DNA of 5,401 bases, from contig CAMPBP010000112.1 in assembly GCA_946639085.1 (NCBI GenBank), positions 1 to 5,401 of the forward strand, given 5' to 3'. The position numbers were made by a program, and so were the translations under genes. The notes below the pieces were generated by a model. The model saw only the letters and a list, made by a program, of their open reading frames with translations, was not told the origin of the DNA and did no database searches. The DNA is from an uncultured Lachnospiraceae bacterium (lineage in GTDB: Bacteria; Bacillota; Clostridia; Lachnospirales; Lachnospiraceae). Positions 1 to 5,401 of the stretch are shown in pieces. Each line of letters begins with the position of its first letter. Positions within the stretch are counted from its first letter, which is position 1.

Positions 1-3000
1 ATTTCCCAGCCATACGTCGGTACCGTGGCTTAAGCCCGCGATACGCACAAGATCACTGAAGTAATGAGGCTGAGCCTCGATTACCATGCCCATTGAAAAG
101 TCGGTACCAAACTCGGGTATTCCCAGACACCCTATCTTGCATCCGCCGATATCTTCGGGAGTTACTCCGAGAGCCTCGGTCGACTCAAAGAGTGTCATGA
201 CCTTGGGATCGTCAAGAGGGATCGTTATGGGATCTATTCCCGTAAGGTCCTGAAGCATTCTTATCATCGTAGGATCATCGTGTCCGAGTATATCGAGTTT
301 TAACAGGTTATGATCGATGGAGTGATAATCGAAATGCGTGGTCACGGTGTCGGTAGTCTGATCGTTGGCGGGATGCTGTACGGGAGTAAAGGAGTTAATG
401 TCCTCTCCCACGGGAAGCACTATGATACCGCCGGGATGCTGACCGGTACTTCTTCTTACACCTACACAACCCGAAACGATACGGTCTATCTCGCAGACAC
501 GTTTCTTTATACCTGCTTCCTCAAAATATTTCTTTACATAACCGAACGCCGTCTTATCGGCGAGGGTAGCTATGGTTCCCGCTCTGAAGGTCTGTCCCGC
601 GCCGAAGATAACTTCCGTATATCTGTGAGCCTTTGACTGATATTCACCCGAGAAGTTAAGGTCGATATCGGGCTCTTTGTCTCCTTTGAATCCAAGGAAG
701 GTCTCAAAAGGAATGTCAAATCCGTCTTTTTTAAGATTTGCGCCGCATACGGGACATGCTTTGTCGGGCATGTCCACTCCCGCCATTCCTCTGAATTTCT
801 TTACATCTTCGGAATCGAAGTCGTTATAGTGGCAGTTGCTGCAATAATAGTGGGGAACCAAAGGATTGACCTCAGTGATACCCGCCATGGTCGCAACAAA
901 ACTGGAACCCACGGAACCTCTGGAACCTACGAGGTAACCATCCTCCACGGATTTCCAAACCAGCTTCTGGGCTATTATGTACATAACGGCAAAGCCGTTC
1001 TTTATGATGGAGTTAAGTTCTCTCTCGAGACGCTCCGATACTATCTCCGGAAGCTCGGGGCCGTACATCTCGTGAGCCTTGGTGTAACAGATATTCTTCA
1101 AAAGCTCGTCACTGTTTTCGATGACGGGGGCGCATTTGTCGGGACGCACCGGGGATATGGAATCGATGCTGTCGGCGATCATGTTGGGATTGGTGATGAC
1201 AACTTCTTTTGCCTTATCAAGTCCCAGATAACCGAACTCTTCAAGCATCTCATCGGTGGTATGAAGATATAAAGGTGCCTGATTGTCGGCATCTTCAAAG
1301 CCCTGTCCCTTCATGATGATACGTCTGTAAAGTTCATCCTCGGGATTGAGAAAATGCACGTCACACGTTGCTACAACGGGTTTATTGTACATTTCTCCGA
1401 GCCTTACGATCTCTCGGTTGATCTCGCGAAGATCTTCTATAGTATTGAAACGCTCATACTTTTCGTGAACCGTATCACGGATCATGAATTCATTGTTTCC
1501 CACGGGCTGTATCTCGAGATAATCATAGAAATTGACTATCTTTGCGATGGTGTCGTCACCGCGTTCTTCCACAAGAGCCTGAAAAAGTTCACCTGCTTCG
1601 CAGGCACTTCCTATGATGAGACCTTCACGGTGTTTAAGTATCTCACTTTTGGGAATCTTCGGAACTTTGTTACGGTTTGTACCGAAGTATTCAAGGTGCG
1701 ATTTTGAAACCAGTGTGTAAAGGTTTATTCTTCCCGTATTGTTCTTGGCCAGTATGATGACATGATGAGACATCATTGAGCGTATGCTGTCTTTTGAAAG
1801 CTTAGAATTTTCCTCAAGCTTAACAAGATCGGTAATGCCTTTTTCTTCTGCCATCTTCAAAAGCTTTATGAATATGCCCGCGGTACATTCCGCATCGTCT
1901 ACGGCTCTGTGGTGATTTTCAAGGGAAACACCGAGTTCTTTGGCCACCGTATCGAGCTTGTAGTTGTGAAGTCCCTGTAAGAATGCTCTTGAAACGGTAA
2001 GAGTATCTACAGCCGTATAATCGTAGGGAAGTCCAAGTCTTTTGCAGTTTTCCTTTATAAACGAAGTATCAAATCCGGCGTTATGCGCCACAAGCACCGA
2101 GCCCATGCAAAAAGCCGTAAACTCCGGCAGCACTTCTTCTATAGTAAGAGCATCCTTTACGTCGTCGTCCGTAATGGATGTAAGTTTGCTGATCCTGTAA
2201 GGTATGGGACACTCGGGATTAACAAATTCGGAAAATCTGTCAACGATCTCGCCATCCTTTATCTTTACCGCACCGATCTCGATGATCTTGTTCTTTATCG
2301 GCGAAAAGCCGGTCGTCTCTATATCGAATACAACAAAGGTACCGTCAAGTGACTGGCCCTTTGAGTCATATACGGCTTCGGTCAGGTCATCAACAAGATA
2401 ACCCTCCACACCGTATATAACTTTAAAGAAATTCTGCCTGTCAGGCTTCTCTCCGGCTTCTTTGCATCGGTCCTTTTCTTTGCCCCAAAGCTTTTCCCAT
2501 GCATGATTTGCATCGGTAAAAGCCTGGACTACACCGTGATCGGTAACGGCGATCGCCTTATGTCCCCAGGAATAAGCGCAATTGATGATATCCGTAACTT
2601 CACTTACACCGTCCATATCGCTCATTTTTGTATGGCAATGAAGCTCCACGCGCTTATCGGGACTTAAGTCCATACGCTTTGTACGGTTACTCTTGCCCTT
2701 CATAATGCCCTGGGGAGATGTGATGTTTACTTCATGTTCAAAGGTGTCGAGCTGAGGGATACCTTTTACCTTGACCCAGGTACCCTTCTTGAATTTGCCG
2801 GCGTAAGTATCGTAATCCTCGGATTTACAGAACAGTTTTACTTTAACGGTGTCCGTATAATCGGTTATATGCATACCGAAGATCGCCTTGTTGTTTCTTA
2901 TGTCACGGCGGTCCTCAACCTTGATGATCTCACCCGTTACGACTACCGGAAGGAAATCTTCCACCAGATCGCAAAGATTGATCGGTTCTTCCTCGGGATC

Positions 3001-3792
3001 TATCTCCCGCCCGTACAAAACATCGGGATTGTCCGATTCTTCAGGCATTGAAGCTCTGGGAGTAAAGCTCTTCTTTGAAGGATATGACTTTGAGAAGTTC
3101 TGTTTCGACACTGATCTTGGAACACTCGGAGCGGGCTTCGCGGTTTCTTTCTTCCCCTTTTCCTTATCTTCCGAAGGTTTTTCTTCGCCGGCTTCCTCGG
3201 AAGCGGTAACAAGATCGCTTCGGATAAGCTTTTGAACTTTGTACTCGGTGAGGGCTTCTCTTTCTTTCTCACGCTCTTCCTCACCTTCGGGCTTTTCGTA
3301 CACGACTTTAAAGACCGCTTCCATATTGAAGCGATCCGTCGTAATGTGCTTTAAGTAGTCGACTATCTCGTTCTCGCGTTCCTTGAATATCGTTTTCTCC
3401 GGAACAACGACGGTGACCGAATTTTTGTCGATCTCCTCAAAGCGGATCTTTGTAAAACAGTTTTTAAGGATGGGTGAATTTTCCGTCAGATCGTAGAGCA
3501 TGCTCTCAATGTATTCGTTAAGCAGTGCCGTTACGCTGTAAGTAGACGGAAGTTCGTAGGTTTCCACGATCTTTATCTCAAGATCCTCTCCGGAAAAGAG
3601 GTCTCTTTTTATGATACGCTCCATTTCCGCTTTCTCTTTTCGCGGAATGATATGGTTGCTCTTAATAAAGATCTTCACAAGATTTTTCTTCGTGACCGAA
3701 ACCATCTTGAGAATATATACGTCTTCGAATAAAGTCTTAAGCGACTCTTTTAAAGACAATGTATTAAAGACTTCTAAAAACGCCTGTTCCAT
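1..3792 (-). CDS. polC: DNA polymerase III alpha subunit, PolC type (N-terminal 1264 codons; C-terminus outside window)
   Basis: Main replicative DNA polymerase of Firmicutes, with 3'-5' proofreading in the same chain. The frame is open for all 1264 codons. Regions seen in order: N-terminal domain (about 1-165); charged low-complexity linker (about 165-265); OB fold (about 280-360); first half of the PHP domain, with HCH at 385-387 and DH at 418-419; inserted DEDDh exonuclease (about 484-650) with D490 and E492 (FDIETTG), D575 (HNAGFD), and H628 and D633 (HHRAVDDA); second PHP half, with HH at 676-677 and CDVHF around 811; then the polymerase core. The core has GSRGSVGSS at 956-964, four paired cysteines (984, 987, 1013, 1016), catalytic D1042 and D1044 (PDIDLNFSG) and D1167 (LKLDILG). 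The window stops at SHGTDVWLGN in the fingers region; from usual family length about 200 residues are missing. The ATG at 3792 is the first start after an in-frame stop, which is the ispG stop. Identification is very secure. Confidence 0.97.
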   Translation of the reverse strand, partial: MEQAFLEVFNTLSLKESLKTLFEDVYILKMVSVTKKNLVKIFIKSNHIIPRKEKAEMERIIKRDLFSGEDLEIKIVETYELPSTYSVTALLNEYIESMLYDLTENSPILKNCFTKIRFEEIDKNSVTVVVPEKTIFKERENEIVDYLKHITTDRFNMEAVFKVVYEKPEGEEEREKEREALTEYKVQKLIRSDLVTASEEAGEEKPSEDKEKGKKETAKPAPSVPRSVSKQNFSKSYPSKKSFTPRASMPEESDNPDVLYGREIDPEEEPINLCDLVEDFLPVVVTGEIIKVEDRRDIRNNKAIFGMHITDYTDTVKVKLFCKSEDYDTYAGKFKKGTWVKVKGIPQLDTFEHEVNITSPQGIMKGKSNRTKRMDLSPDKRVELHCHTKMSDMDGVSEVTDIINCAYSWGHKAIAVTDHGVVQAFTDANHAWEKLWGKEKDRCKEAGEKPDRQNFFKVIYGVEGYLVDDLTEAVYDSKGQSLDGTFVVFDIETTGFSPIKNKIIEIGAVKIKDGEIVDRFSEFVNPECPIPYRISKLTSITDDDVKDALTIEEVLPEFTAFCMGSVLVAHNAGFDTSFIKENCKRLGLPYDYTAVDTLTVSRAFLQGLHNYKLDTVAKELGVSLENHHRAVDDAECTAGIFIKLLKMAEEKGITDLVKLEENSKLSKDSIRSMMSHHVIILAKNNTGRINLYTLVSKSHLEYFGTNRNKVPKIPKSEILKHREGLIIGSACEAGELFQALVEERGDDTIAKIVNFYDYLEIQPVGNNEFMIRDTVHEKYERFNTIEDLREINREIVRLGEMYNKPVVATCDVHFLNPEDELYRRIIMKGQGFEDADNQAPLYLHTTDEMLEEFGYLGLDKAKEVVITNPNMIADSIDSISPVRPDKCAPVIENSDELLKNICYTKAHEMYGPELPEIVSERLERELNSIIKNGFAVMYIIAQKLVWKSVEDGYLVGSRGSVGSSFVATMAGITEVNPLVPHYYCSNCHYNDFDSEDVKKFRGMAGVDMPDKACPVCGANLKKDGFDIPFETFLGFKGDKEPDIDLNFSGEYQSKAHRYTEVIFGAGQTFRAGTIATLADKTAFGYVKKYFEEAGIKKRVCEIDRIVSGCVGVRRSTGQHPGGIIVLPVGEDINSFTPVQHPANDQTTDTVTTHFDYHSIDHNLLKLDILGHDDPTMIRMLQDLTGIDPITIPLDDPKVMTLFESTEALGVTPEDIGGCKIGCLGIPEFGTDFSMGMVIEAQPHYFSDLVRIAGLSHGTDVWLGN

Positions 3793-3795
3793 GCG

Positions 3796-4854
3796 TTATT
3801 TCCCCCAGTTGTCAAGCTCCTCCTTAAGTGCGTCAAAGAGTTGGCTCTCGGGCACTTTCTTAACTATGGTGCCCTTTTTGAATATAAGTCCTTCACCGTC
3901 ACCGCCCGCGATGCCTATCTCGGCTTCTCTCGCTTCTCCGGGGCCGTTTACCGCGCAGCCCATTACGGCGAGCTTGATGGATAAAGGATATTGCTCGGCA
4001 AGGCTCTCTGCCTTCTTAGCAAGTCCGATAAGGTCGATTTTCGTACGTCCGCATGTGGGACAGGAGATCACTTCTATGCCTTCTTTTCTGAGTCCCAAAG
4101 TACGAAGAATGATCCTCGCAGCCTTGATCTCTTCCACGGGGTCTTCCGTAAGAGAAACTCTGATGGTATCGCCTATTCCGTCGTACAATATGACTCCAAG
4201 ACCGATACCGGATTTAAGATTTCCCGAAAATGCGGTGCCCGACTCCGTAATCCCTACATGAAGAGGATAAGGTGTCTTTCCCGCGATCTTTTTGTGGGCA
4301 TCTATGCACATGACAACGTCGGTGGACTTAAGGCTTATGCAAAGATTGTCATAGCCCATGTCTTCTATTCTCTTTACGTTGTTAAGAGCGCTCTCAACGA
4401 GTCCCTCGGAGGTGACGTGTCCGTATTTATCCAGTATCTCTTTTTCCAAAGAGCCCGAGTTTACGCCCACTCTTATGGGGATGTTTCTTTCCTTGGCGGC
4501 GTTAACGACACATCTTAACTTGTCGTCACTTCCGATGTTTCCTGGATTGATCCTTATCTTATCCGCACCGTTTTCTATTGCCGCTACAGCCATCTTGTAA
4601 TCAAAATGAATGTCGGCTACCAGGGGTATCGATATTTCTTTCTTTATCTCTGAAATTGCCTTTGCGGCCTCGAGCGTCGGTACGGTGGAACGCACTATCT
4701 CGCAGCCTGCGGCCTCCAGTCTCTTTATCTGTGCCACCGTCGCTTTAACGTCTTCGGTATGGGTATTTGTCATGGACTGGATAAGTATCGGATTGCCGTG
4801 TCCGATCACCCTGTTTCCTATGTGAACTTCTTTTGTATTCTCTCTGTAAGTCAT
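3796..4854 (-). CDS. ispG: 4-hydroxy-3-methylbut-2-en-1-yl diphosphate synthase (IspG/GcpE)
   Basis: Complete gene of 352 residues, normal length for the short bacterial form. It is a cytoplasmic [4Fe-4S] enzyme of the MEP (non-mevalonate) isoprenoid pathway that reductively converts MEcPP to HMBPP, the step before IspH; electrons usually come from ferredoxin or flavodoxin. The first about 250 residues form the TIM-barrel domain, with family stretches such as PILIQSMTNT (22-31), PLVADIHFD (77-85) and KIRINPGNIG (99-108). The C-terminal cluster domain carries SCPTCGR with C265 and C268, then MGCAVNGPGEA with C300 and E307. These match the three cluster cysteines and the fourth glutamate ligand of the E. 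coli enzyme (C270, C273, C305, E312). The ATG start is supported by AGGA seven bases upstream. It lies 9 bases after the rseP stop and its TAA stop is 3 bases before polC, so it is the middle gene of one operon. No missing residues seen. Confidence 0.97.
   Translation of the reverse strand: MTYRENTKEVHIGNRVIGHGNPILIQSMTNTHTEDVKATVAQIKRLEAAGCEIVRSTVPTLEAAKAISEIKKEISIPLVADIHFDYKMAVAAIENGADKIRINPGNIGSDDKLRCVVNAAKERNIPIRVGVNSGSLEKEILDKYGHVTSEGLVESALNNVKRIEDMGYDNLCISLKSTDVVMCIDAHKKIAGKTPYPLHVGITESGTAFSGNLKSGIGLGVILYDGIGDTIRVSLTEDPVEEIKAARIILRTLGLRKEGIEVISCPTCGRTKIDLIGLAKKAESLAEQYPLSIKLAVMGCAVNGPGEAREAEIGIAGGDGEGLIFKKGTIVKKVPESQLFDALKEELDNWGK
3801..3806 (-). promoter_or_regulatory. Ribosome-binding site of polC, inside the 3' end of ispG
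   Basis: GGGGGA on the minus strand, within the last tryptophan, glycine and lysine codons of ispG, eight bases before the polC ATG. It is the only purine-rich Shine-Dalgarno-like stretch near that ATG. The ispG stop lies in the polC frame two codons upstream of the ATG, so no further upstream polC start is possible. Match to the ideal AGGAGG is only partial. Confidence 0.6.
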
Positions 4855-4861
4855 TGTCGTT

Positions 4862-4865
4862 TCCT
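4862..4865 (-). promoter_or_regulatory. Ribosome-binding site of ispG, overlapping the rseP stop codon
   Basis: AGGA on the minus strand, followed by seven bases (AACGACA) and the ispG ATG. Its first two bases are the last two bases of the rseP TAG stop codon. The placement supports the chosen ispG start. It also means ribosomes finishing rseP stop on the ispG initiation site, which suggests coupled translation (inference). Confidence 0.75.
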
Positions 4866-5401
4866 AAAAGAATTTGGATATATCGTTAAAAAGAACAAGC
4901 ACCGTAATGGCAAGGAACATGATGAAGCCTATAACGTGCACTATGCCTTCGTACTTGGCGGGTACGGGTTTGCCTCTTACCACTTCTATGAGCAAAAATA
5001 CAAGTCGTCCTCCGTCGATTGCGGGAAGGGGAAGCAAATTGATGACACCTAAGTTCACCGAAAGAAGCATGGCGATGTTCATCATGGTAAGTATGACGCT
5101 TTCGATACCGTACTCCTTTGCGACTCCGTAGTTTTCTCCCACTACCTGCGCGATGCCCACAGGGCCGGAGATGGCATCTCTGGAAAGTTTTCCCAGTACG
5201 AGCTGTTTTAAGCTCTTTAATGTATTCCTGAAATTGAATACAAGTTCGTACCAGCTGTATCTGAAGAGATTAAGTCCCTTGCATTCCATGAAATCGGTAC
5301 CGCCTTCGATACCTATATAGTAACGGTTCTCCGCTTCCACGAACTGGGGAACGAGGCTTGTGTTCTTAAGTTCTCCCTCGTGTCTGTATACAATGTCCAG
5401 T
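4864..5401 (-). CDS. rseP: RseP/RasP-family site-2 intramembrane zinc metalloprotease (C-terminal 178 residues; N-terminus outside window)
   Basis: C-terminal part of a membrane-embedded zinc protease that cuts transmembrane substrates such as anti-sigma factors and signal-peptide remnants. The frame is open to the window edge, so the true start lies beyond 5401; the GTG at 5340 is an internal valine codon. The first 40 or so visible residues are probably the tail of the PDZ domain. SGPVGIAQVVG (visible residues 78-88) is the conserved segment before the last membrane helices. A hydrophobic helix (about 101-125) leads into NLLPLPAIDGG (121-131), the second family motif, in which D129 is the expected zinc ligand. 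A final membrane helix follows at about 151-172 and the chain ends ISKFF. The HExxH motif should lie upstream, outside the window, so activity cannot be judged fully. The TAG stop overlaps the ispG ribosome-binding site. The gene symbol follows family usage; rasP or mmpA are equivalents. Confidence 0.93.
   Translation of the reverse strand, partial: LDIVYRHEGELKNTSLVPQFVEAENRYYIGIEGGTDFMECKGLNLFRYSWYELVFNFRNTLKSLKQLVLGKLSRDAISGPVGIAQVVGENYGVAKEYGIESVILTMMNIAMLLSVNLGVINLLPLPAIDGGRLVFLLIEVVRGKPVPAKYEGIVHVIGFIMFLAITVLVLFNDISKFF

Noticed and set aside
829..1272. A 147-codon plus-strand open frame inside polC, with other shorter ones at 310-636, 1354-1707, 2083-2352 and 2734-3051
   Set aside because: All are antisense shadows of polC. 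Every polC codon opposite them belongs to a continuous, motif-bearing polymerase frame, and the antisense proteins resemble no family.
3000..3284. A 94-codon minus-strand open frame rich in Lys and Arg
   Set aside because: It is an alternative frame across the polC linker. The composition comes from reading the Glu/Lys/Ser codons out of frame.
3611..4261. A 216-codon plus-strand open frame spanning the polC start and the 3' end of ispG
   Set aside because: It lies opposite two well-conserved genes. Its protein is Ser/Pro/Leu-rich with no recognisable motif, as expected for the antisense of biased codons.
4855..4863. A possible promoter or terminator between rseP and ispG
   Set aside because: The gap is nine bases and is mostly taken up by the ribosome-binding site; there is no room for a hairpin or promoter boxes.
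4864..5340. The GTG at 5340 as the start of a short 158-residue membrane protein
   Set aside because: The frame stays open to the window edge and the protein is plainly the C-terminal half of a site-2 protease, so the GTG is an internal valine codon.
1..5401. GATC appears often (about 39 by eye, against about 21 expected at random), and GGTACC occurs five times
   Set aside because: The excess is explained by frequent GAT and ATC codons in these genes, and the sites are scattered with no spacing pattern. An approximate hand count does not support a regulatory or methylation role.

Overview
The window holds three protein genes packed head to tail on the minus strand and nothing else I can support. 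Read in the direction of transcription (from position 5401 down to 1) they are: the C-terminal part of an RseP-type intramembrane site-2 protease, a complete ispG (the iron-sulfur HMBPP synthase of the MEP isoprenoid pathway), and the first 1264 codons of polC (the Gram-positive replicative DNA polymerase III alpha subunit with built-in proofreading exonuclease). The two outer genes run off the window.

A low-to-mid GC member of Firmicutes, class Clostridia, is the best fit. PolC-type polymerase is essentially confined to Firmicutes and close relatives, and the order rseP-ispG-polC (usually downstream of cdsA and dxr) is common in Clostridia. The protein wording looks most like Lachnospiraceae, but that is recognition from memory and I cannot name a genus.

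Layout: rseP end 5401-4864; a 9-base gap; ispG 4854-3796; a 3-base gap; polC from 3792 to past position 1. No stretch lacks a gene for more than nine bases, so there is no room for a promoter, terminator or RNA gene between the genes. The set is almost certainly one transcript, with its promoter upstream of 5401 and its end beyond position 1. Each downstream gene has a Shine-Dalgarno-like sequence that overlaps or lies inside the end of the gene before it, which suggests translational coupling.

The genes do not share one pathway. IspG makes isoprenoid precursors, which feed undecaprenyl phosphate and quinone synthesis. RseP cleaves membrane proteins such as anti-sigma factors and signal-peptide remnants. 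PolC copies the chromosome. Their linkage is a growth and envelope housekeeping cluster. All family-defining catalytic residues that fall within the window are present. I found no mobile element, repeat array, CRISPR or broken gene, and no evidence of a previously undescribed system.
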